A DNA stretch of 64,000 bases from Asterochloris sp. CNOR1 (lineage: Eukaryota; Chlorophyta; Trebouxiophyceae; Trebouxiales; Trebouxiaceae): positions 1,240,001 through 1,304,000 of the forward strand of contig OZ017760.1 of NCBI GenBank assembly GCA_963969365.1. Direction: 5' to 3'. Position 1 is the first letter of the stretch; every line of letters starts with the position of its first letter. Under the pieces are notes generated by a model. The model made no database searches and was not told the origin of the DNA. It saw only the letters and a list, made by a program, of their open reading frames with translations. Positions 21,301-30,903 of this stretch are shown here, piece by piece. The translations under genes were made by a program, and so were the position numbers.

Positions 21301-23432
21301 TGGCGCTCTCGGCTCAAGGCAGCAAAGTCCAGAAGCAGTCTCACCCAGGACGTGTTCAGGGCACCCCCGGCTGCTGAGTTGAAGTACTCAATGGTCAAAT
21401 TGTAGTAGCCGACTGCCAGGGTGATGTTGCCGTGCACGCTCGCGGCTGAATGAACTCCTGCACCATACGAGACACCAGCTGTTGCTGTTGCTGCTGACAG
21501 CATGCAGGATGCACTGAGCGCGGCCAATGTGGCAGTACAGGCTGCAGGATTGCAACTGGGGAACCTGATGCCCCCCTGCACAGCAGGGAACCATGGCATG
21601 TCGCATGGTGCTCACGACGCTTTGGTTGCGCCTCAATGGAGCATAGCAAGGGTAGTAGCACAATCTGCAAGGCTATCTCCTGGGGCACCCCAGGAGCCCC
21701 TGCACCGCAGGGTGACACTACATGGACCCTGATCAGTGCAGCCCTCCTGAGAAGCCATACATAAAGGCAAGCTCAGCAGCAACCAAAATAATAAAACGAA
21801 CACACAATCTTGCAGGGTAGGAGTCGTTTCAAGGCAGGAGCTGCAGACGTCCATGACGGAGCTTCAGCACATACTATTGCGAACAGCCAGACGGGCAGTG
21901 ACATTGTTGACAAGCCTGAGCATGTGCTGGGGGATAGCCAGCAGGGCATGCACACACGGCCAGGGTTTTGTGTCTGCATACGTGGAAACCAGCACTATTG
22001 TTGGAGAGCATAGCACCTGCTGGCATGACGCCCACAGAGCCTGCAGGCAGGGGATGCTGGCAGCCTGGCGGTCACAAACTGCAGGTCCCACAGCAAGGCA
22101 CATGGGCAACACGCTCGGCAAGTCAGACTGTGCAGGCCCAGCAGGGAGCAGCACGCTGCCCAGCCAGAGTGCCGACGCACCTCCATTTGCGCAGATGAGT
22201 TGCTGACCAACGTAGAGGTTGGAGCCATCGTCTGCATTGACACGGCTGTATATAAGGGATGCTTGCACTGACGTAACGATATACAAGCGCAATGACATCC
22301 AATGTCTGCTGTGCAGGGAATCTGCACTGGGGCAACACAGGCAAGCCAACTGCAGGATGCAGCACGCACCAGAGGTGATACCGAATATGTAAAGCCCTGC
22401 GCCCATGGTAGGGTCAATGTACAACCAGCCACTGCAGGCAGGACACTCTAGCAGTCACGCGCAGGGTGCTGGAGGCCACCAACTGGTTGCACCAGGCTTT
22501 GTGCCTGCGTCTGGTCTGCCATGCATTCTGCCTCTGCATCATGCTGCCAATAAAAGCTCACAGATCTGCGGTGCCAGGCTCTGTGGCAGGACTTGCCAGC
22601 ATGCCTGATGCCCGCCAAGGCTGGGCGCAACGTAAAGGGCAGGGCTTTGTGGTCGGCAAGCTGCACCGTGCTCACTGCCCACCAGTGGCCTAGCACACTG
22701 CGCTCAGCCAGGCTGCGGGCCATGCTTGCAGCATGCCAATGGAAGACACTGGATGGGGCAAACATAACCCACCTGATAAGCGCTCCGAAGTAGGTGAGAT
22801 TTAGGTTATTCGACCAGACCCCAGGGAACCCGGGTGTGGACAGGTCTGGTATGTTGTAGGTCAGCATGGGGTGCAGGGCTGAGTAGTTGGACTGAAACTG
22901 AGACAGCTGGTAGTTGGCATCCCCCGTCTTGTTGTAGAGTTTCTCCAGGAAGCCATTGGTGTCTGCAGGCAGGCCGACACTGAGGTCACGGAGAGGTAAC
23001 AATGCTGAGACCACTTTGCTGTAAACCACCGATAAAAGCAGCACTGAGCGCTCAGCAACGCTGCGCTGTCCAGCAAGGCAGCCAGGTGAGGGGACAGTCC
23101 AGGTGAGGTGGCTGTTCCAGTGAGGTCACAGCTCAACATGAAAGCGGTGCCAAGAAGCATCTTGTTGGGAGGCACATTAGAAGCGCATCCAACAGCCTGG
23201 TGGGAGCGACCCACTTGTTGCAGCTGCAAAGCATCAGGCAGCAGGACTGCAGGCCTGCACGGCTGAGGACGCACAGCCCAACCTGCAACAGGGTAGGTTG
23301 CTTGCCGCTGATGGCACTGGATCTTATGACCAGAGTACTTGAGCCAGGTCTTGTGCAGTGCACAACAGGCGGCTCTGTTCAAGACACTCACCAGTCCACT
23401 GCCCCTTGCGATTGGGTGTTAGACCAGGCAGC
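1..23432 (-). CDS. Polycystin-like (TRPP/PKD2) channel with PA14, proline-rich, mucin-like and Ig-like ectodomain (gene model, 3' end outside window)
   Basis: A multi-exon minus-strand gene predicted to encode a giant plasma- or ciliary-membrane cation channel with a cell-wall-type ectodomain. Modules from N to C terminus are PA14 (about 22.96-21.03 kb), Pro-rich mini-exons (20.8-18.05), Thr/Pro stalk (17.4-15.9), Ig-like repeats (15.7-11.65), a linker with RRLLQ motifs (11.2-9.5), the polycystin TOP domain (8.9-6.05), membrane helices (5.86-3.6) and a cytosolic tail (3.35 kb to base 1). All lie on one strand with no opposite gene between them. Phase is continuous across the last PA14 exon (ends phase 2) and every Pro-rich exon (2-2), which supports one transcript there. 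Phase across the Thr/Pro to Ig junctions was not closed, so two adjacent genes remain possible. Polycystins conduct Ca2+ and other cations; that role here is inferred from family membership. The start codon is not fixed. Confidence 0.62.
3601..5864 (-). CDS. Polycystin-like gene: transmembrane helices and pore
   Basis: Five exons encode strongly hydrophobic helices in polycystin order. Exon 5651-5864 carries two helices (FLQVAAAACALAFVAHTARD and VTFTAISVMLLVHLAILMVF, matching S2-S3). Exon 4992-5195 encodes a polar loop ending DDNSGLTQFAKALLGIQRQ. Exon 4650-4744 has GIALVSMFVCFMQTFAF (S4-like). Exon 4207-4384 has LAHFFLIIFLILVTVALAAT (S5), followed by the pore-side stretch ALGELINFFATL. Exon 3601-3761 has LSVILFAIVIPLLLTAIFNF (S6). 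All have GTGAG- or GTATC-type donors and CAG acceptors. A further small exon may sit between 4.4 and 4.64 kb. The S4-type helix lacks an obvious row of basic residues, which agrees with weak voltage sensitivity in this family. The exact pore filter could not be assigned. Confidence 0.68.
6054..8906 (-). CDS. Polycystin-like gene: extracellular TOP (polycystin) domain
   Basis: Exons at about 8633-8906, 7731-8078, 6932-7150, 6436-6610 and 6054-6184. The most diagnostic stretch is VRRFVGFGTNMVVGGLLLHQ joined to TRRAQPCTQKF. It matches the polycystin pattern of a hydrophobic 'G..RLRQ' segment followed by a conserved Cys. Downstream are a second conserved Cys block (DLASSCSDTTGKDDVC), a YPYGFYR segment, TVIDSTISQNRALDVLNFLS and VLTYNADQRVFGYVRVNM. 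The last of these corresponds to the terminal TOP strand before S2. In PKD2 this domain caps the tetramer and gates the pore. Ser/Thr-rich inserts and several N-x-S/T sites suggest glycosylation. No hydrophobic S1 helix is evident just upstream. Confidence 0.68.
8465..8700 (-). repeat. Intronic partial copy of a TOP-domain exon edge
   Basis: On the plus strand, CCCCCTTGAGCAG followed by a GATGCC block occurs at 8478-8503 and again at 8649-8674. The second lies inside the exon encoding LNCSRGLQVWPN. The first lies in the next intron downstream in transcription, about 170 bp away. Flanking bases are also similar (GTGTTGACCAGC against GTGTAAACCAGC). This fits a decayed tandem duplication of the exon's 3' part. 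Confidence 0.6.
9562..11201 (-). CDS. Polycystin-like gene: stalk exons with RRLLQ motifs
   Basis: Exons read at 10884-11201, 10041-10780 and 9562-9668. They encode Ser/Thr/Asn-rich sequence with many N-x-S/T sites and two dibasic LLQ-type motifs (PRSLLQSG, ARRLLQSG). RRLLQ-type motifs are frequent in chlorophyte secreted and surface proteins. The 10041-10780 exon opens VTLDVKVTAGGLSQVTSNSS, a beta-strand-like pattern, and includes SSRRRLRATAG, a possible processing site. No Pfam domain is recognised by eye. The position before the TOP domain is where PKD1 relatives carry REJ/GAIN-like regions, but I see no GPS cleavage motif. Donors are GTGAGC, GTGAGTGC and GTAACC; acceptors are CTGCAG and ATCACAG. 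Confidence 0.55.
11650..15694 (-). CDS. Polycystin-like gene: tandem Ig-like (DUF5011/HYR-type) repeats
   Basis: A series of related beta-sandwich repeats, each split by introns. Exons were read at 15528-15694, 14711 to about 14960, 13330-13545, 12867-13028, about 12384-12520 with 12160-12227, and 11650-11829. Typical pieces are SPPLITLAG (opening strand), KQGTSYAAC...QPCELGATGTDALG, ATDPKDGDISRNV, AGMSYIITYSAQDKCCNAAT and the closing TRTVAIISPC / ARTITIVNPC. This 'P.I.L.G ... G..Y...GC.A.D..DG.IS ... Y..TD..N....RTV.I..PC' pattern is that of bacterial-type Ig/HYR domains used in surface adhesion proteins. Paired Cys residues probably form disulphides. At least three, probably four, repeats are present. 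Confidence 0.6.
13547..13850 (-). repeat. Degenerate repeats in an Ig-region intron
   Basis: The block GCATAGCTGCTCGAGG..GCTGGTG followed by CTGCAGGA.CCTGCA.GGCAGC occurs at about 13547-13630 and again at about 13766-13840, offset by about 219 bp. A third partial unit (GACTGCAGGAGCCTGCACGC) lies near 13677. The first copy abuts the 13330-13545 exon acceptor, so these are copies of that exon's 5' flank. Confidence 0.6.
14572..14730 (-). repeat. Three tandem units around an Ig-exon donor site
   Basis: Units beginning CCTTCACCTGAAACG (about 14572), CCTTTCACCTCACAAGCACA (about 14636) and ACCCTCACCTGAAGCACA (about 14703) are spaced 64-67 bp apart. They share a following GCACACAGCGCAGGG-like segment. 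The 14703 unit includes the real donor of the exon starting at 14711. The others are decayed copies of the exon end plus donor inside the intron. Confidence 0.5.
15870..17405 (-). CDS. Polycystin-like gene: Thr/Pro-rich mucin-like stalk
   Basis: Low-complexity exons at about 16765-17405, 16632-16740, 16131-16554 and 15870-15932 encode almost only Thr, Pro, Ser, Ala and Glu (for example EPTTTTAEPTTTTAPPTPAP). Such sequence is usually heavily O-glycosylated and forms a rigid extracellular rod. It is built from internal repeats of 34 residues (102 bp, around 16.3-16.5 kb) and 39 residues (117 bp, around 17.04-17.28 kb). Exon ends show GGTGCTTAC and GGTGCGTAC donors. Frame continuity around 16.76-16.93 kb is not clean, so another small intron or a length change in the repeat is likely there. 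The antisense strand also reads open, which is a trivial result of the repeat composition. Confidence 0.55.
16215..17285 (-). repeat. Coding minisatellites in the Thr/Pro stalk
   Basis: A 102-bp unit (34 residues, SSEPPTS.VEPTTT and following) occurs about three times between 16.22 and 16.52 kb. A 117-bp unit (39 residues) occurs at 17045 and 17162. Both are whole numbers of codons, so copy-number change keeps the reading frame. They probably vary in length between strains. Confidence 0.7.
18052..20823 (-). CDS. Polycystin-like gene: array of ten symmetric Pro-rich mini-exons (pherophorin-like hinge)
   Basis: Ten short exons encode SPPPP/PPPPEPPP-type sequence: 20797-20823, 20330-20383, 20006-20032, 19821-19883, 19432-19461, 19109-19270, 18783-18830, 18508-18537, 18381-18404 and 18052-18078. 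Their lengths are 27, 54, 27, 63, 30, 162, 30, 48, 30... in order 27, 54, 27, 63, 30, 162, 48, 30, 24 and 27 nt, all multiples of three. Every one starts with the last base of a codon and ends with the first two (phase 2-2). Each is preceded by TGCAG or TGTAG and followed by a GT donor, usually GTGAG. Together they give about 164 residues. Hydroxyproline-rich hinges of this type link domains in volvocine and chlorophyte wall proteins. A related exon near 17591-17631 (PPSPEPPPPTTTA) bridges to the Thr/Pro stalk. Confidence 0.68.
21028..22962 (-). CDS. Polycystin-like gene: PA14-type carbohydrate-binding domain
   Basis: Exons at 22773-22962, 22370-22431, 22181-22245, 21345-21575 and 21028-21083 together spell a PA14 fold. 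It begins with VWSNNLNLTYFGALIR, continues with GWLYIDPTMGAGLYIFGI and the signature VNADDGSNLYVGQQLI, then GNITLAVGYYNLTIEYFNSA, and closes with LNTSWSGPNFSRIPGPLQSN. The Asp-Asp pair of the calcium- and sugar-binding loop is present. PA14 domains bind glycans in adhesins and glycosidases, so wall or partner-cell glycan binding is a reasonable inference. The 21345-21575 and 21028-21083 exons join in phase 0, and the latter ends in phase 2, matching the Pro-rich array. Phase between 22181-22245 and 21345-21575 does not close, so a small exon in 21.6-22.18 kb is probably missing. Confidence 0.66.
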
Positions 23433-24271
23433 CTGATTCTGTGGTGCCCGCATCAGGGGTGCTCTCACCAAGCACTTCCCAACCACGTACCCCGGCAGTG
23501 CATATTGCTTCCACACCTGCTTTTGCTGCAAGCAGCTGCTGACAGAAGAAAGGGAAGGTCAAGCAGCATGCAGGTGACAGCAACGACTCAAAGTTGGCGG
23601 CCGCTGCCACCACTGCCCGTGGCTTGACGGCCTAGGGGCATGGCAGCAGGGGCTTGCGGTCGCCAGCATGCTGCAAGCAGTGGCTCACATTGGCTTGGCG
23701 GTGGTGGCGGCGGCGGCGGTGCCTTCACTGCCCTCAAAGTCCCAACCAGGACTCCACAGGCACACGCCAGCTGCCACGCTCCCAGCGGGCCCCTGGCCAA
23801 CTTCCTGCAACACAGCTGCGTAGGCTTGCCTTGCTGCACGCTAGCCACACAGGCCTTGCGACCTCAAGTTACAGATCAGGCTGTTGAGGGCGCTTGACGG
23901 TAGCAGCGCTTCAAGCGTGCCCCTGGATCTCCCTGCAGTACGGGCATCGGTTTTACTGAGTGTTCACGCCTCCAGGTGCCAGACTGGGCTACTCCCTTAG
24001 CCGACTTTGCAATATTGACCAAGCAGGCCGTCGGCCATTCTGGAGCGACATGGGTGCCACCTTGGCTTGTCTCTTGCACTACAGCTGGAACTTTGCCTGG
24101 CCCGCGGCCACTTCCCTGCAGTGCAAAGGTGCAGGCTGGCTTGACTTGTGTTGAAATCTGGCTAGTCCCTGGCCCTCTCTCTGCAGGAATGGTCTGCAGC
24201 TCAGAAATGCCCCCGAGTGCCCAGAGTAAGAGCCGGCTATAGTGCCTCTGGCCTGTGGCGCCTTTCACCAT
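23392..24271 (-). other. Possible 5' exons and start region of the polycystin-like gene
   Basis: Fragments that could be the N-terminal end of the gene. A 41-nt exon at 23392-23432 (LPGLTPNRKGQWT) has a GTGAGTG donor. A stretch near 23700-23740 encodes nine prolines in a row before a GTGAGCC. An ATG at 24269-24271 is followed by MVKGATGQRHYSRLLLWALG, a weak signal-peptide-like sequence. None is joined with proven phase. The rest of 23.0-24.9 kb shows no convincing coding sequence and probably contains the promoter and 5' UTR between this gene and the upstream ubiquitin hydrolase. Confidence 0.3.
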
Positions 24272-24946
24272 CCTCCCTGCAACATGGGTACAGGGTTATC
24301 TCCTGCAGTTGTGCTGATGCATGGGCATGTACAATATCCCCAGCTTGCTCTGCTGCGTGATGCCTTGGCCACACCTAGTGCCAAATTGTTGCGATGCGTC
24401 ATCTGCCAATGGAATTTGCAAGGCCTGCCATGCACGTAGCACATGTAAGCAAAAGCCACCCCACAACCCTGCCAGGGACAAGATGGAGGCTAGCTGCTTA
24501 CATTCACATTTGCTGCTGATGTGTCCTGTGTGATTTTGCTGGAGCACTTTACACCCTTGATACTCACCAGATCATTGGGCATGCAGTACATCACTGCTCT
24601 GGATTGGCAGCTGTGTGTTTGCTCCACATCGTGCTCCAGGCATATCACATACGATGCCGATATCACATCTGCCTGCTGGGGGCCCATCCATCACTGGATA
24701 GGTGACCTATCCTCTCGCATTTGCAGGACTGCTGAGCCGTAATGGGGGTCAACCATGGGTTGCTCGCCTCATTCAGAATCCTCTGCGTCTGTCTTCACGC
24801 ATGCGCCGTCAGCTGTTGTTAAGTACTGGAAGCGTCCTGACTAAGAAGGGCAGGGGGTTCGTGCCAATGGTGGCAGCTTGTGATGTCATGCATGTGGGGA
24901 AGCACTAGCACTTTGAGGTCAGCTTGTGGGCATGCATGGCCAAGGC

Positions 24947-27900
24947 TCAAGGTGAGTCTTTGTCTGTCAGCTGGTAAAACAACAGATAGACTTTCTCGCC
25001 AATCACTGATCTAAAGTTTACTCGCGACACTTTGTCGTCGTCAAAGCGCAGCCAGTCGCCCCCAGGCTGTCTGACATCTGCTGTGTAGTGGCCTGAGCCA
25101 GGCTGAGACCCATGGTGAGTCACCGTAGCCAGCAGACGATAGGAGGCTTCACGGGGACGGCACTCAGCAGCTAGATGGGTGGAGTTCAGCCTGCAGCGCA
25201 GCATGGCCCGAGCGGGCTCAGCAAAGTCTGTCGAGTGAGCGTCTACACAGTGCCTCTCTATATTCACCTCGCAGCTGCAGCCGGCCATCAGAGGCTTTGA
25301 GGGGGCAGCGCAGTGTGGTGGGGCCAGGCTCAGCACAGTCCAGCCTGCAGGTGTGCCCAAGGGACTGGGTGGTGTCACCTGCAGCAGGCTCACACTGCCG
25401 CTGCACAGACCTCCCCTTGGGACTGCCTCACCCAAGATGTGCCTGAGCTGCAGCCACCCACAAAAAGCCTGTATGTGCCCATCAGCAACTGTAACAATCA
25501 AAGAAAAATTAGAGGGGTCACCAGCTGATGCGTCATGCACACCGCAGTGGCGTACCAACCAGGACCATGTTTGGCACCACCTTCCTTGCAGAAGGCGGCC
25601 TGAGTACACCTCCAAGCCACAGATGCATCTGTCATGCTGCAAACAGTTCTGATGCACCTGTGACGCGACATGGCAGGTCTCAATGCTCACCTGAGTTCCT
25701 CATCAAAACGGACAAAGGGATTGAGTTTGTAGGTCCCCCGCTGGCCGTAGTCGAAGCGAGCCAGGTGGAGCACCAGGATACGAGGTAGGCGCAGCAGCCT
25801 TGCCTCCTTCCGCGCCACCACAGGTCGGCCAGCATCGTCCTTGAAATCTGCGGCAGGTGCAGAACAGGGTTGGCCAGGGCCAGCACCAGAGGGTAAAGCC
25901 AGGCGTGCTGACCTACCAAGATCAACCTAAAGGGCAGGGCAATCTGGCTGACAGGAAGTTGTGGGCAATCTTTCAGGCTCTGCAGGTACAGAGGCAAGCA
26001 CAGTCAGCTCGGGAGAGCCCAGGCCTGTCAGAACCTTGAACGCACAACACCAGCCTCTGCAGCAGCAGCGGTGGTGAAAGGTCCATGTTGAAGTCAGTAC
26101 CTGTCTGACCCTCTGGAGCACAGGGATGTGACCAGCACAGCAGCTTCAGCAATACCCCAAAAGCAGTGCACACATGGACGTGATCCAAGCTGTCAGCTCC
26201 TTGGGGCACAAGTTGTCCAGCGCAGCACATGCCTCTGCACAGGGCTTCACTAGGGCTCCATGCTCTCTGTGAGTGGCTCCACCTGTCAACTCCTCTGGGG
26301 CACAGAATCTGTTCAGCGCCTGGTCCACCGCGTTGACGGCCCCGTCCACCAGGTTGAGGTGCAGCAGGTTAAAGTACTGCACGCTGACAGAGGGCTTGGC
26401 GCCGGCATACTTCACGCTGCTCTGCACTGCGCCGCCAAAGATTTGCCCTGTCACCGTGTTGCCCCCCTGCACCAGGGAATGGGCCAAGTGTAGTCATCGA
26501 GCAGCTGTGCAAGACGCTGCTGCAGATCACCTAACCTCCTCAGAGATAAGGTCAGCAGGTTCCCGGCAGAGCCCCAGGAACTTCAAGGAGGGGCACTGCA
26601 GGAGTGAGTTCCTGAATCACACGATGATCATAACAAAGGTGTCTGGTTGCCCCAGCGTTTCGCACACTGAGGCAGTGTATGCAGATGTGGATCCTGACGA
26701 CGCTCACGTCGTGCAGCTCAAGAAACATGGGGCTGAGCACACTGTGTGATGCCATCTGCAGGGGACTGCAGCAACCAGGCCGCCTGACCTTGACAGCAGC
26801 AACAGAGTGAGCAGCGTCAAGACCATGCGCCTTGCCTGCATTGACTCCTGGCCACGTGTGTGTGTGGTCTTCCCCTTCTTGGAGACCTGCTCCCAGGACT
26901 CGTCAAAAGCTGCGCCCTGGGCCATATCTGCACAGCAAGGGGACTGAGCATGCTCAGATTTGAGGCCCTGGTTCTGGCGGTGCACGTGCAGAGACTGAGC
27001 ATGGTTCTTTACATCAGCTGCCCGCCAGTCTCGCACAGAAAGCCAAATGAGGACGTACCTGGCTGCACATGGCAGGAGTCTAGCTCCTGCGAAGGCTGCC
27101 AGGCAAAACCCTTGCAGTGGCAAAGCAGCTGCTGAAGGCCGGGTGTCCACAGTCCCCTGTGGCTCGCAAGGCCAGCAGCAGTCACCAACAAAGCAACATG
27201 CAGTCTGCTCATCCCGCAACGTGCTGAACAACATCCTCAGCCGCAGCCACTGACCAGGCCTCCACACAGGCACCCTTACCCTCGGCAGTACCAGTGCAGC
27301 TGGATTGGCAGCATGTGCACGAGGCACTGTCAGGCAGGGTCACCTTGCTGCACATCATACATCTCGCGCAGCTGCAGCAGCTCCTGGTGAGCATTGTCCA
27401 GCACCCAGTTCAGGAACTCCTGGGCGTCCTCCTGCTGCCGCTGCAGGCCCTTGGGTTTCCCGGCAGCCAGCATCTGCAGTGCAACATGTCATCACAGGTC
27501 TGGCTGGTAGACCTGCTGACACTGCAGGCTGGTGTTGCTATCAGCATTAGCACTGCAAATGTGTTTACAATGCTCTCAGCACAGAACAGCTCATGCACCT
27601 GATGCTGGTGCAGGCCTGGGGCAGCATTTGCAGTCAATGCCCCACAACAATGCAGCTGGTAGCACTTCTGCCACTGCAGCCCCTTGCTCTCTTCCCAGTT
27701 GTCAACTGTTCTAACAACACCAGTGCAGGTGGCAGGATGTGCTGGTGCTGGGAGCAGCCAGCACCTGCACTGTGCAGCAGCGCCATGACAGCAGCGCACA
27801 GCATGAGCACCGACAGGTTGCAGCACTCGTAGGGGTATGGCGGTGCGGTCATCGATGCAGGATGTGCAGACAATGCCAGCAAGGGCTCCATGCAAGATGT

Positions 27901-30900
27901 AGAGGTTCCTGAGCCGGGGACATATTTAGTGTAGACATGCTGCTGATGCCCATGCAGGCTTGACACCATTGACATGTCAACATCTGGCAGCCTAGGGTGG
28001 AAGACAGATCTCCTACAGAAGAGCAAAGCAAGGCCATGGGCATCTAGCCAGATGACATCCAGCTGCCAGAGCCTGAGGGAGCCATGCTGGGCAACCCTTT
28101 TCTTGCCAGGTGAAGGCAGCGCACATGTCACTATCATCATGACAGGCTCTCCAGGCTCACCATGTGCAGTGGCCACTATGTGGTCACACCCACCCTGCTG
28201 GACTGGAACAATGTCTGCTGCACTCGTGAGCTGACAGTGTCACAGTGGTAATGGGTCCCATGTTGGGCTCACAAATTGCATCCTCGCTGCGCTTACTGCC
28301 TGTCTGCCTGGCAGGCAGTAGTATTCACCTGAGCCATGCTGGGCTTGACGCCTGCCTCATTGCCAGGCCTGGACGGCGCCGCATTGTTCGGGTTGAACTT
28401 GTTGAGCAGGCCAAAAAACATATCTGGCCACAGCGGCTGTCCACCAAGCTGCAGCGCTGGCAGCTGCTGAGCCTGCAGGACAGCAGGGAGCAGCATTGAG
28501 CTGCAAGACCTGACCAGGTATGCCAGGCAGCAGGGCATGTCTGCCCAGCTGCAGCACATGCAAAATCCCAGCAATGTTGCTGGTATGCACTGTGGCTGAA
28601 AATGAGTGAAGCCAATGCTCCGACACATCCGTAGACCACTGAGACATCCTGAGCAAGGCTACAGGTGCCGCTTTATCATTGTTACATTGTGCCACATCCA
28701 GCAAGCATGTCGTGACTGATTATGCCACAGAGGGGCATGCTGGCAAACTGAAGGCATGCTTTGACTGGCATCGAGGTCAGCAGCAGGGGCAGCAGCGGCC
28801 GGCTGGAGGGGCTTAGCCAGCACAGCAGCCTTTTCTGCCTGAAAAGATCACTCGAAAACCCCTCTACCTGCTGGGAAAGCTCACAAGGTACACAGAACAC
28901 TATGTCTGTAGCTGGGTGATGGGCTCAGCAGCAGCAGCTCAGCAGGCATCCCAACAGGTGCAAACCATCGTCAGGCTTGCCTTGGGCTTAGCAGCTGGCT
29001 CAGCAGCAGCCGGCTTTGGCAGCTCAGCCGGCGCAGCAGGCTTGGCTGCCCTTCGCTGCTTGCCGGTGGGCACATCATTCCAGTCACTGATCTGTGCGGC
29101 GGCCTGCAGCTTGGCTGCCTTCTTCTTCTTGGGCTTGGCTGCAGGCTGAGCCTCAGCTGCCGCTGCCACGGGCTGGCCCTTGTCCTCAGAGGTGCTTGCC
29201 CCAGCTCCAGCTCCTGTGGACTGTGCCTCAGGCATGTCAGCGGCAGCCTCAGCTGCCATCTCCTGCGGCTGTGCTGCCTGGCCCTCTGCCTCGGCCCGAG
29301 GCTTGCTGCTGCCCACCCCAGCATCTGAGCCGGCGTCTGCCTCGTCTTTGAGGCCAGCAAAGGCACCTGGACGGGCACCAGCAATGTCTGCAGAAAACTT
29401 CCTGCAAGCATCTAGTAGCCCTCCAAGGGGAGGTGCTGCCACCTACCTTGAGGGTCGTTGGTGTGGCCCTCTGCAAGGTCAGCTATCAGGCACCGACTAG
29501 ATGCTCAGGCAGACCCAGCCCATATCCCGCCTGAAGGGAAGCCAGTCGTAGCAAGCATGCTGTTGTTGCATATAAGCCGCCAAGCCGTTGTTGGTGTTGC
29601 ATCTTGCACCTCAAGCATTCGCAGGCATGCTGTCAGAAACGTAGACGTCGCACTCCTCTCTGCAGTGGCACCAGCAGGGGCATCATCTGAGCCCAGGCCA
29701 GTTCCTACTGACAGTCTGAAGCAGCAGCCGACACCAGTGTGCGTGCAGGGCCCCTACCTCTGGGTGGCACAGGCATGCTGTCGGCTGGTGCAGCCCCCTC
29801 TGCAGGAGCAGCAGCAGGGTTGCCAGCCTTATTCAGGCTGGCGGTGCTGCTGCTCCTGCTGGGCGGGGGGGCCACCCCTTCAGCTGGCTGCATGTCCACT
29901 GCGAGGCGTGCGAAGGCAGCCAGTGTGGGCAGGTGGGTTTCTGGCAGGGCTGGGGCAGCATGGCGGAGCTGCTCGAGGAAACTGCAGAACGTGTCAGCTG
30001 CCATGAGCGCCTGCAAAACACAACACATGGTGGCCGTGCTATCTTTGCCACAAGACCCAGCTCCGCTTGTGCCGCAGGTCAGTGGCTCAACACTGGGGCT
30101 TTTGTTGCTGGGTGGCATTGTAAAACGCTGGCTCCAGGAAGGCAGCGACCACGTCAGCTGCCGTGAGTGCCTGCGCCACACAGTAGTGCCTCTCTATTAT
30201 CACTGCCCCTGCTGGCTACACACACCTCTATGTAATGTGAAGAAACACCACATTGCTGAGGATGTTGGGACACCTCATGCAGCAGGGGCAGGCAGACACT
30301 GTTCAGTCAGATGACTGAGGCCATCAGGAGCTGCTTGGTAAGCTATTGGGGGACACGCCTGACGAGACCGACCACTTTGTTCGCTATGACTACCCACCTG
30401 AAGGGTAGCATTCATGAAGCACAGGTTCCCGCTGTTCTGCAGACCACGTGGCAGGAGACGACCCACGTGCTGTCCCTCAGCACCCCCCGCTCGCTGCTGC
30501 AGCCCAATAAGCGTGTGGCTGCACACCTCCAGCAGCGACCCCCTGGTTTCAGTGGGCAGCTGCTGCAGCAACAGCTTTGGGCCCGTAGACCGCTCAGGCG
30601 CTTTGGGCTTTGCAGGTTCTGTCACTTGGGGCCTGGGCGCTGCCTGCTTGGCCGGGGCTGCCTGCTTGGCTGGTGCCCTGGGCTTGGCGGCCTCTGGCTT
30701 GGCAGCCTCTAGTGCTGCAGGCTTGCCAGCGACCTGCCAAGGCACCTGCTTGGCAGGCTCCGACTTGGCAGGCTCTGGGGCTGCAGGCCGCGGCACCGGA
30801 GCTGCATCTTCAGCAGGCACTGCTGGCAAAGGGGCTTCCACCACATGGCCTGCTGCCAACGCTGGGCTAAGTGGCCCAGTGGAGGTCTGCTTTGACTCAT

Positions 30901-30903
30901 CGT
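24947..30903 (-). CDS. USP10-type hydrolase: catalytic half (exons from Cys box to stop)
   Basis: Exons read at 30398-30903, 29758-30010, about 28960-29401, 28329-28472, 27344-27473, about 26.86-26.95 kb, 26283-26466, 25691-25847 and 24947 to about 25193. The 28960-29401 exon is a low-complexity Ala/Pro/Lys/Glu insert (includes AAKPKKKKAAKLQAAAQISD) placed inside the catalytic domain, between the Cys box and the QEDA motif. The same position is flexible in animal USP10. The 28329-28472 exon (WPDMFFGLLNKFNPNNAAPS) fits the segment before QEDA. Before the Cys box, exon 30398-30903 has a run of PA(K)-type repeats (EAAKPRAPAKQAAPAKQAAP), probably a disordered linker. Donor and acceptor signals are clean for most of these exons. 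Confidence 0.78.
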
